Origin: Ridgeia piscesae
Lineage: Eukaryota > Annelida > Polychaeta > Sabellida > Siboglinidae
Assembly (NCBI GenBank): GCA_025642075.2
Contig: JAODUO010000957.1
Location: 1-64,000, forward strand
DNA: 64,000 bases
Direction of reading: 5' to 3'
Shown: one piece after another, positions 9,863 through 20,300 of the stretch
How the letters are laid out: each line of letters opens with the position of its first letter
Position numbering within the stretch: the first letter of the stretch is position 1
Notes under the pieces: model-generated
Told to the model about the DNA's origin: nothing
The model's input: the letters and a program-made list of their open reading frames with translations, nothing else
Database searches by the model: none
Made by a program: the position numbers and the translations under genes

Positions 9863-11475
9863 TGTTGCTACAAAGGCTTGATTGACTGCTGTAGACAGGT
9901 TTACTACACTGTCCTTATCTGTACTTACTAGTGGGTAGCTCTTCCCCTGCACCGGAGCAAACCTGGGTTCCTTTGTCTTTGCCCAGGATGTTTACACAGC
10001 AGGTGATAGCAAGATTCTTTGAAGCACATTCCCTATGAATATCTGCCTTTGTGGCTATATATAAGCTTCACTGGCTTCCCATTCATTCATTGATACTAAT
10101 GTTTGACCAGTTTCACTGTAGGCCAACTTTCTCAGTGCTGCCTGCCCACAGTTGACCAGGTGTGAAAAACATTCTGTCTTGACTCCTGAGCCAGTTTATG
10201 CCAGGCAATTTTTCCCTTTTGTAGGTAATGTTTATGTGTATTTGATTGTATTTGCAAATACTTTTCAAATACAGACCAAATATCAAAAACAAATATGCGC
10301 CCTTTTGTGATTTGCAATACAAATACACAACATTTTTGTATACAAATACATAGTTGAACCCAACCCTGCTGTTAGCAGGTGAAAACAACGTTCGCATAAA
10401 CCACGTTTGGCAGGTAGTCATTCACGGCAGGTACATTTTAATCAGAAACGATCCATGCCTAGGAAAGCGGTTGTTCAAGACAGGTGGTCGCTCATGCTAG
10501 GCATCACTCTACACAGGTTTTAATGTACCTTTAATCCATTGACTTTATATGTATACTCTAAATAGGATTCTATTGGTAAGGCTATTTAACTGTTCTCACA
10601 TGTATGTTTGCAGTAACATTTCCCATGTTACATTCATTTGAAATTTGTTTTTAACACTAACTTTCTAACTACCAAGGTAGAAGAAGAATAATACAATTGT
10701 ATATCAAATGTAATATTTTATTACTGATTACTTACAAAGATTGTTACTGACTTTGTTATATGAAGATTAAAGGAACAGCATTATAATTTTTGAAAACTGC
10801 TTTAACAAGTATTTATTATTACTATTTATATTTTGTTGGTCTGTTTGTTCAGAGTGGCATGATGTCATGATTATTTATTGACATGAAAAAACTTCCCACT
10901 CAGAGTCGTTGGCCCATGTCCTATAGTGTCACTAACATTTCTTATATCTAATGACTTATGCTATTCCAGGTGATGGTGACATGAGTCAACGGCTGTTTGT
11001 GTCAACTACAAAGAGACATTGACTCAACCCACAGAGGACAGTCAGGACACATGTCTTCTGGAAAAAGAAAAAACATATGACTGTCTCATGTTGATAAATG
11101 TTTGCATTTAATGAGACATTAGTTACCTCGTGGTGGAAGAACTATTTAAGTGTGACATTGATGGAGGAAAGAGTTCACTTCACGGAGTAATAACATAATC
11201 ATTTCATCAATGTGATACGTCTTCAGAACAGTCTTGTCAGAGTGGAGCTTTTAAACTGGAGATGTGAACTGACCCTGCTGAGAAGACACCTGAGAGTTAC
11301 ACCCTAACATTGCATATCTATTTTGTAACCACTCTTGTGAAACACCATTCATGGTCTGTCTGCTGTGGTGCTTAAGAGAATCAAATATGCCTACACCTTG
11401 TGGCAAGACCCAACACCTGCGAAAAGTACAGAAACCTCAGCAAAAGCAGCGTTGTCAATTATGAATGTGAAAGTG
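9863..11475. other. No gene recognised
   Basis: Mostly AT-rich. Short frames at 10113-10421 (minus) have no known domain. The stretch 10975-11475 reads like untranslated mRNA-type sequence before the zinc-finger fragment, but this is only an impression. Confidence 0.35.
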
Positions 11476-11479
11476 TATA

Positions 11480-11640
11480 ATCGAACAGTTGAAAAACAGT
11501 TCAAATGTGACATTTGTGAAAAAAATTCTCAAGAAAGCAAAGCTTAGTGCAACACGTGCACAGTCACACAAATGAAGTACCACTCAAACGTGACGCTTGT
11601 GGTGCACAGTTCACACAGTAAGGTAGTTTGAACACAAATA
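11480..11640 (+). pseudogene. Degenerate C2H2 zinc-finger fragment
   Basis: The frame 11365-11547 ends with VEKQFKCDICEKNSQESKA. After a one-base shift the finger continues as SLVQHVHSHTNEVPLKRDACG, followed by a stop inside a second finger. Together these give one C-X2-C...H-X3-H finger with an HTNExPLKR-type linker and the start of another that has lost one Cys. It is a broken fragment of a tandem C2H2 gene, perhaps a retrocopy, unrelated to the ZNF385-like fingers. Confidence 0.6.
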
Positions 11641-11752
11641 TCCTGATTAATCCTGCCGTAATTCTTATTTTATAAACAACTGTAAATTTGAATTTTTACT
11701 TATTTTTGTGTAAATATAACTTCAATATTGAATACTTTTCATAATCTAAAAC
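11640..11752. repeat. Unclassified interspersed repeat B, copy 1
   Basis: The segment from AATCCTGCCGTAATTCTTAT through AAACAACTGTAAATTTGAAT to TTGAATACTTTTCATAAT recurs at 56461-56570 and 56643-56757. Confidence 0.8.
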
Positions 11753-14700
11753 ACTGATTAAAGCGTGTATGACACTAAAAGAAACTCTAAAGCAATGTCC
11801 GTCATTTCAAAACAATTTGAATTAATTGAAATGTCTAATAAAAAGATATGTCTTTAAACACTTTCTAAACATAGGTAATGTCCCGGATGCATGAATGTTC
11901 ACAGGTAATTAATTCCAGTCGAGGTGCTGCTGCGCCAAATCACCAATACACTTCTTTGTTATGCCTTGGTGCCATGTTGGCTGGAGGACTGGTAAGCGTG
12001 GAGTAACTCGTAAATTACTTAACAGTTTCAATAAATAAGATATTTACACAGTTGAATCAAGAAGTTGTCATCGGTGCATTGCTATGTACACACGTTCACT
12101 TATCCAATGATATCTTTATTTTACTGATATAGTCGTAATTATTAATGCAGTAATCGATCTTGCGGCCGTTTCGGACCAAATAGATTATTGATGTGTATAG
12201 CCTTTACTTGTAAACATAGTACATCAACATTTTGACCTGTAGCTTTGAATGTGTATGGTGTTTCAACGCGTCGATATATGTAGGATATCAACAAGAATGT
12301 TGACATTATAAATACAACAATAATAGTATTAAACAGGACTGTGTACAATGTCATGTGTTCTTGTGATTGTATAATCTTCAAGCATTGCATACTGCCACAG
12401 GTTTTGCAGAGGGTGTGCCCGAGATGAGGTGTTATGCTACAAATATAACAGACAGTAAAACAAATGCCGTTCCAGTAAAACAATAATTTAATATTGCAAC
12501 ATTTCTCATATTAAAACATGCACAACGTACACAATCATACATAACCAGACTTATTTGACAAATTTCCATTACAATCATATATAAATTGCATATAATCATT
12601 CAGACAGTCAGAAATGATATGATTAATTAACTGATCGTTAGGATCTGGTCTACAAGTCATTCTCTGGTTTCACACTATGACTTATTTTTACATAAATAAC
12701 ATTTAAATCACATAGTGAAGTGGATTTACTGAACAGACTAGACTGGTTTACAGAATGCACATATCTGGCATGTATAACACTATGCAGAGCATTATCTTGT
12801 AAATGATCCATGTAGTGTTTAATGAAATGACTATATTTTAACAATGTACCATTTTACATCATGCAACAATTAACACGTATTATGACATTGCTGAAATGTA
12901 TACATATTACAGACTGACAATAGGAAAAGTCATTGTTGAATCAAGTGCACTGCTCGACATGGGCAATATTTTTGCAAAAATTACAACTTTCGTTTTTTTA
13001 TTGCAAATTAATTGCTATGAAATATCCCCAGCCAATAACTCAGATGCATGACTAATGTTTTTTATCTACAAACAATTTCAAGATGCATTAAATTTCTACA
13101 ACATATGCGCTGACATATGACACCTATCGTTAATGAACAAATAAATTATGTTGTAAATTAATTGACAATGGAAGACCCATTATACAGAACATTCAACATG
13201 TTTATTATTGTCGACACCGGTTGTATAACATTCTTATATGTTTTTGTATACTATACCCTGTATGCGTTGTAATGTATGTTCAGCATCCCTGAAGTATATC
13301 AGATCTCCAACGAGAGATGGCACAAATGCCACTTGGTGGACATAGACCACCAAAAATTTTGTTTCATAAATTAAACTTGATGTAGATTTGCTTTCAAATT
13401 CTGTGCATGTTACTTCACAGTGCAACTAACAAGAGTAGGTTAACTATTACTATGTTTTTCAAATTGTCCTTAATCTTTATTTACCTTAATGGACTTTCTA
13501 TAAAACGTTAATACATGACATCTACAGCATTGATATTTGAATATATCGTCTACTGTGGAAAACAATATCATCACAACAAACAATGTGTTTTGTCTGACAC
13601 AACAATTTCGCAAAAGTAACAGCACATGTCGAGAACATTCTTTCTCCTAGATTCAGGTCATGGGCTGCACCCTTCTTTTCCCATCTTTGGCGTCTATTCT
13701 GAAAGACACAACAAAACATAATTTGTGAATATATTAAATCATTATGAATTATATTCTTATCATGGCTATAAAGCTGAACATACTTTAATGTTTCGAGTAC
13801 CATGTGTAGCCTTCACCAGGAACTGAATTGTGGGATTACAATATTTTTGCAATCATGCTATCCTGTTATATCAGCTAAAATTATGCCATCAGTGATTTGT
13901 GATGAGGGGGATATCAACCCAGCCAGCTCACCACTGCATCTGGTAATACTGAAATCTCACAACTGACGTTTTGAAGAAAGTGACTGATTTGTTTTATTAT
14001 AATGCATCACCTTCAGTGCGCATATTATTTCAATTATTCACAGAATTCACATAAGGAAATGAAAGAATCATACTTATGATGAAGTATATCAGCTCATTAG
14101 GCAGCTCTAAGGACAACAAATCTTCAACGTGGAAGAAGAACCGCAATGTTTTTTGTAGGATAACTGATCTGTCTGTCAAATTGTTAACATGATTAGTTAG
14201 CCAATTAAAATCATTGCTATGTTTACCCTTGAAGGCACAATGTTTGTCCGATGTAAAAAACCTCAATATTGTTATTAGTGTGATCAGTGTAGCTATTTCT
14301 AGGAAGGTCGCGACCAAAGAGGCTTGTAAATGTTAGCACATGTTAATTAAATCCAACATGGCCTATTTGGACAGTCTGTGTTTGTCAACAGTGAGTTATT
14401 TTTATATTATAATAAAATAAATGCAAACATATTTTTGTCTGTCAATGTGTTTATGAAATTAAGCTTTGTTTCAGACTGTGTTAAAGGACATGTCATTTGC
14501 TGCCCTGTGGGGCAATGTCAGAAAATCTGACAGAGTTCGTTATTTTGGTGCATGTTTATTGTACACAAATTGGCTGTCAGTGCTCTTCTATGAAGACATA
14601 CAACATACAATATGTAAACTATATGTAAAATAAATAGTACTTTGTACCTTTAATAAACAATTAAATCAAATCACCGTTACCTTGACACCATATATCTCTA

Positions 14701-14880
14701 AAAAAACATATTCAAACAGGTTCAGGGGTGTTTACACATTAAACAAATAAAAATACATTATGTAGGCGATTGCAATAAAAAAAAAACTTTTAAACATATA
14801 AGGGTAACATTAAAAGAACATGATTAGAAACATGTTTACCTCACGTCAGAAGCTGCCATTCACAGTGCCGGTGGCGCCCA
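11753..14880. other. AT-rich 3.1 kb, no gene recognised
   Basis: The longest frame is 12142-12483 on minus (113 residues), with one hydrophobic helix-like run (VLFNTIIVVFIMSTFLLISY) and scattered Cys. No family is recognised and the composition fits a chance frame. The missing terminal exon of the ZNF385-like gene should lie left of 16817. I looked here for its H-X5-H end and basic tail and did not find them. Confidence 0.4.
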
Positions 14881-14902
14881 CGGGGGGGGGGTTTTTTTTT
14901 TG
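14881..14902. repeat. G-run followed by T-run
   Basis: About ten G are followed directly by about ten T, an unusual homopolymer junction. Confidence 0.85.
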
Positions 14903-14916
14903 GTCCCGTGCTGCAC

Positions 14917-15050
14917 AACACAAAACATTCCATCAATCTCACAAACACATTTCACACAAACATTCCACAATCTCACAAACAACACAAAACATTCCATCAA
15001 TCTCACAAACACATTTCACACAAACATTCCATCAATCTCACAAACACGTT
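14917..15050. repeat. Tandem repeat, about 35-bp unit, four copies
   Basis: Units based on AAACATTCCATCAATCTCAC with a CAAACACATTTCACAC spacer, one copy shortened. Reading frames over it are repeat artefacts. Confidence 0.85.
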
Positions 15051-15384
15051 TCCCCCAACCGTGAAGACATTTTCATTCCAAACATGGCTTTGGAGTCCAA
15101 ACAGGTTGACCCTAAAAAATTACGGGAAGTTGGACCCCCAAACAGGTGGGGGACAAGAGGCCGATATAACTACCATAGAACTCACCATGGAGTCTGGTGC
15201 ATCTGACAGAGTAAGTTTGTTATCTAAAATAATATTCAGGCTGATGTAATATTTATAAGAGTGGTAAACTATAGAAATGTATCACACATCTGTTCGGCTC
15301 CTTTCCAACACACTATTATTTATTTATATTTTGTTTTTTCCATGTTAATGGACCAGCTATTAGACATTATTTAACGAGTGTATA
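15051..15384. other. No gene recognised
   Basis: On the minus strand a tiny candidate exon lies near 15187-15203, sharing 16 bases with the start of exon 5. Otherwise nothing is recognised. Confidence 0.35.
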
Positions 15385-15926
15385 TTGCACCTAAAGTCGG
15401 TACAATAGTTGTGGGACTATTGCACTGACAGTTTTTCGATGCATGTGCATTACAGCACGGGAATGCATAATGCCGTCGTTGCTGGTGACAGATAACGTGT
15501 TTAGAGTTGGCGCATCTGTTAGAACCTTTATTGAATTGTTTGAGCAACAAACGCATAGCCAGTTTTATACGAGAGATGCCTGAACTTAGAATGCGGCAAA
15601 GAAAACGATGCCAAACACTGTTGAAAAAGCGTCGAAAGATGGTACTGCCATGCACGGTTCAAAAGTACTACCTCCTGGTATGTCAGTTTGAGGGGGCATG
15701 GCAGAACTGGACCAAACCACTGTTCCAAAATGGGGTTTTGGGTTAGGATTAGGGTCAGGTTTAGGGTTAGGGTCAGGGTAATACGTTTTATACAAGTCAA
15801 GTCGGGCTCCTATTGTTACGGCCGCGCAGCGGCGACAACCTCACATCCCTATTTTGGAACAATGATTTGGTCCAAATCGACTGTCGGTGCAATAGTTGTG
15901 CATTAATTGACCAACTGTCGGTGCAA
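15385..15926. mobile_element. 542-bp TIR element (DNA transposon or MITE)
   Basis: Ends are inverted: TTGCACC at 15385 and GGTGCAA ending at 15926, each flanked by TA as a possible target duplication. Both termini repeat a motif like ACTATTGCACYGACAGT. An internal inverted pair (about 15708-15736 and 15845-15875, CCAAAC...TGTTCCAAAAT) surrounds telomere-like TTAGGG motifs. A basic 79-residue frame at 15507-15746 is not a recognised transposase. Confidence 0.6.
15736..15780 (+). repeat. Interstitial telomere-like TTAGGG tract
   Basis: Degenerate units such as GGGTTAGGATTAGGGTCAGG and TTTAGGGTTAGGGTCAGGG match the metazoan telomere repeat with errors. They lie between the inner inverted repeats of the TIR element. 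Confidence 0.7.
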
Positions 15927-16241
15927 TATCCACGGCCTTATTTTAAACAATTCCAGCAAGACACTGCAAGGATGAGTGGCGCCAACTAGTGTCCAGCTCA
16001 GCACCACTTCTTTAACTCTACATGTTGGTGTCGCCACCTGGTGAATAATCACTGATGTCTTGGTGATGTCGCTCAGCTATCTGAACGACACTAACTGTCC
16101 AATTACATGCACATTTACGCCACTGTAAGTGATGCTGTATTTTGAAACTGAAACATGTTCGGTTTGGTGTTGGAAATAAACTGTAGAGTGACTGATTCAT
16201 CTAATTAAATGTCTGATTGATTGATTGATTGATGAGTACAG
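15927..16241. other. No gene recognised; short GATT run
   Basis: A (GATT)n run of about five units lies at 16212-16235. The rest is unremarkable. Confidence 0.5.
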
Positions 16242-16259
16242 GAAAGAATGTAAATAAAA

Positions 16260-16629
16260 GAAGGAGGAACAGATTCTCGAGAAAACAGAGATGAGGATGT
16301 TGCAAAGAATTAAAGGAGTAACACTGAGAGACAAAGTAAAGATTGTGGACAACAGAAAGGAGCTAGGAGTGAATAGTATACAAGAGAAAGTAAGAGAAAT
16401 GAGACTATGGTATGGACACATGCAGAGAATGGAAGAAAACAATGCAGTGAGAGCAGTTGTTGACATGAGAGTGCCAGGAAAAAGACCAAGAGGGAGATGG
16501 ATGGATTGCGTCCGAAGGGATATGCAGGCACTGCGGATCATCCCAGAGGATGCCCAGGACAGAACATTCTGGAAATCAAGAATTCGGGCCGCTGACCCCA
16601 TCTAGTGGGAAAAGGCGAAGAAGAAGAAT
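16260..16629 (+). mobile_element. 5'-truncated RTE-type LINE with 18-bp target duplication
   Basis: The plus strand encodes the C-terminal end of an RTE-like reverse transcriptase (MRMLQRIKGVTLRDK, RLWYGHMQRM, GKRPRGRWMDCVRRD, IIPEDAQDRTFW, IRAADPI) with a natural stop at 16603-16605 and a short AAG-rich tail. GAAAGAATGTAAATAAAA occurs exactly at 16242-16259 and again at 16630-16647, a perfect 18-bp target-site duplication. The open frame and perfect duplication indicate a recent insertion. It is too short to be active. Confidence 0.9.
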
Positions 16630-16816
16630 GAAAGAATGTAAATAAAATTAATAGTCCTTAGTGTTAACAAACACTGCAGGAAAAGTATGCACAAATACTA
16701 TATACAGGGACAAGCCCATCATGTGGTCGATAAAATCTGTGGTTCCTATTCCGGCTAAATGAAAAAAAAGTGTACGGTAGTGTTACTGGTGGAAGTGAAA
16801 GTGAAAGTGCACCCAC

Positions 16817-16971
16817 TCGCTGTAGTTGGGTGGACGAGGGTACGCTGATGTCACATGTCTTGCAGTGCAGCCACCCCACCTTGTAGCCCCCGACCTCCTG
16901 CCACCCCGGACCCTTGCTGGGTGAACTCTGTTCAGCGCCCCTCCATTTCACAGCTGTCTGGTGCATCTGAC
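16817..16971 (-). CDS. ZNF385: ZNF385-like exon 5, end of finger 3 and start of finger 4
   Basis: A 155-bp exon. The acceptor is TGTCTTCACAG. The predicted donor CGA|GTGGGT is weak at its last exon bases. It supplies H739 of finger 3, a linker containing SSPSKGPGW, and then [17 protein letters not shown], which is the front half of finger 4 (C772, C775). In the family the first zinc-binding histidine follows this point directly, so the next exon should begin with a His codon. The frame stays open past the donor to a stop at about 16664, giving a possible read-through isoform with 50 unrelated residues and no histidines. Confidence 0.78.
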
Positions 16972-17129
16972 CTGTGAAGACAGCGATGAGAAATTCAACT
17001 CCAGAGGATAAACTCTAGAGTTCAGACACAATGTCTCTGACCACAAAACATACCATTTGGTGTAATACATGTACAATGAATAATTGTAATAATAATATCA
17101 ACATATGTATATAGTCTAATAATATGTTA

Positions 17130-17212
<83 letters not shown>

Positions 17213-17217
17213 ATATA

Positions 17218-17302
<85 letters not shown>

Positions 17303-20300
17303 TATATTATATATATATATAATATTATATATATTATATATATATATATATAATATATATGTATATATATATATATATATGGTAAACAGCCCTATGGGGT
17401 ATGGGTGCTAAAATGGCGGGGGGTATGGTAGATGCCACCTGGTTTGGGTGGATAAAATCTTGGTGGGGAGATATCATCCAGATGAAATATATGTAATTAA
17501 GTTGGGATAGGTGTCATTACGGTGGGGTAAATACCATCAAAGTGGGGGTAGGTGTGATAAATATGGAGTAGGTGTCATTACGGTGGGGTAGATGTCACCG
17601 AGGTAGGGTAGGTATCTCCCACAGGGTAGGTTTGTCATTGTGTCACCTAATTAACCAAGGTGGTGTACATGTCAATAAGGTAAGGTAGATGTCACCAAGG
17701 TGGTGTAGATGTCATAATGGTAAGGCAGATAACAAGGATTGGTGTCATTAGGGTATAGTAGATGTCACCAAGGTGGTGTAGGTATCATTAGGGTATAGTA
17801 GATGTCACCAAGGTGGTGTAGGTGTCATTAGGGTAAAGTAGATGTCACCAAGGTGGTGTAGGTATCATTAGGGTAAAGTAGATGTCACCAAGGTGGTGTA
17901 GGTGTCATCAAGGTGAGGGTAGGTCCAAGCATCAATTTGTGGTAGATGTCATCAAGGTTGGTAGATGTCATTAAGGTGATATAAGTGTCCAGGTGCTATA
18001 AATACATGCTAGCCTTTCTCAAAATAAGTGGGGTAATGTTGCCTACATATATGTGACGTACCAGTCATCTACATGGGTAAATTCCATGAAACCAAAGCAA
18101 ATGTCACATTGTTAAATAACACCTAGTGAGGGTAAATTACATGTACAACCTGCAGCCGTGGTAAATGACCTGTAGTATAAATGTTGTTTCGTCTATATGA
18201 GGGGTAAATACAACAACAGCAGATCAAATGATGTCCATGAGGGGTAAACATCACACAGGTGGCTTAAACATGTGACAAATTTACCTACATGAAGTAAAGG
18301 GCAATTACGGGGATTAATGTAATCTAACAGTGGCATATGTCACCAATGTGGGGTAAACAGTTAGTAAGGTAATCTAGAGGGTGCAAGACACTGGTGTGCA
18401 CTGCTCCAGTCATCACTAACCCTTCCACCCACCACTGGACAGTCTGGTGGTGTTTTTACACTGATGCATGCACTCTAATGGACTCTAAAACCTAACATGC
18501 ACAGCCCCATGCACAAAACAATGCATTATACCGGATGGTAATAATATTATAATGTTAAAAGTACTCTTTGTGACACAAAGGGGATTCTTACATGTCCCAG
18601 TGTTTCAATAGAATTACCGGTACGTTTTATTAAACTTCAATGACCCTTCTAATAAATCGAAAAAGAATCCCTTTCGTGTACGAAATAACTCTGTGTACAT
18701 GATGTTTCTACTCTGGGTTTGATCCACGTATGCTATCCACACATGGCATGGTTACTAGTGATTATAAAACATAATTCTAATGAAATAAAGGCGTAGAATT
18801 ACATGAAGTAATAGTAACTATATTACTGTGTGCATTATAAAGAGTTAAAAGTTGTCAAAGAATTCCTTCTCATTATAACTTGGGACATGGAAGTATCATG
18901 CACTTTCGGGTCCCAACGAATCCCTTTTATTCCCTATTCGTAATTGGGTTATTACATGTACCAGGGTGGCTTTAAATCAAGGTTCAGCTGTACAATACTT
19001 TGTGCATCACATGAACCCGTAAACAAAAATAGTGATCTGTCACCAGTAGGTGCACTGTCTCTCCACAGTAGACCATCATATACGGGGGGAGTGAGGGAGC
19101 AGGGATTATTTCACACTGTGTCTGTACCAGCTAACCCATGTGTTGAGTGTTTGTAAACAGAACCCCTTCCTACTTCAGCCCAGCTGTGGTCTATTAGCAC
19201 TAGCAAAACAGACACTCTTCTTAGTGACTGGTGCTTCACCTTGTCTGGCATCACAGCAGGGGACTTCACTTGGAAGGCCTGTATACGTGTACATGCACTG
19301 TTGTGGTCAGTACTGGTGCTGTATGTGCACACGTGCATGCATGTGCATGTTTGCATGTATTTTGCTGTGCTGTGAGTGCCTTATGCAGGATAACATGTGT
19401 TTGCCAGTCACACTTTATTTTGTTGGACACATGGATTTTAATAACTCATATACAAGTACATACAAGCCAGTTGAGATGTGTTTTGTGACGTGAAATGAAC
19501 TACAAACATTTGACACCAATTCATACCCATTTCACGGCATATCTATGGGTTTTGAAGACCCTTTATTCTTCCTCGTTTTTACCCATTATGCACTCATGTT
19601 TCTATCCGTCCATAACGGCTTCTATCCGTCCAAATGGATCTCTACAAAAAGCTACGCTGTGTGTATATGACTATAATGCATATAGCCCATGCACATTTCA
19701 TAATTAAACAGGGAGCCCTGTGGCAGTTTGACACTGTTTACAAATTGGCTTAATGACTGGACTGTGACTCTTTTTTATGATAAGTTAGGGAGTCCTAATC
19801 ACCCACCTCTATTCAATTATATAATAATAATAATAATAATAATATATTTATTTGGTATAGCGCCACATCCATAATCGTTCGTGGCGCTTCACAACATATT
19901 ACAATTTAAAAGAAATAACAAGATATAGGGTGATGTTAAGGGGATTGGGATTTTGCCAAGGGGTGCAGCTGGGTTTTTTATGAGCCTCAACCACAAATTT
20001 CAACCACATCAGTGATACGATTAATATAACTGTCAGAGGTAACTATACTCGTGGATTTCTTGGACGTCAGTGAAATTAATCCTTGTTGCGAATACACACA
20101 GGTAGGCATGCATGCACACACGCATGCATGTGTATATAAATTTGGGTTAACGTATTTTTAATCGATATTTACAACTAGCTACACTTTCCACAATCATGCA
20201 CTCTGCTGGCTACTGCTGGTTTTAGTTCGCCATTCCATCAAATGTCAACGACTACTCTAATTAATAATGTTTGACCGAATAATCAGCCCCTGTTTTAAGT

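Noticed and set aside
12142..12483. Minus-strand ORF with a hydrophobic segment and CxxC motifs
   Set aside because: No family match, AT-rich composition and no splice or promoter context; length is compatible with chance.
14820..15249. Overlapping plus-strand ORFs at the SHKHI/SHKHS repeats
   Set aside because: They cover a 35-bp tandem repeat and a G/T homopolymer junction.
16664..16816. Read-through of exon 5 as the true C-terminus
   Set aside because: It would leave finger 4 without histidines; a donor at GTGGGT at the conserved split position is more likely, though not proven.
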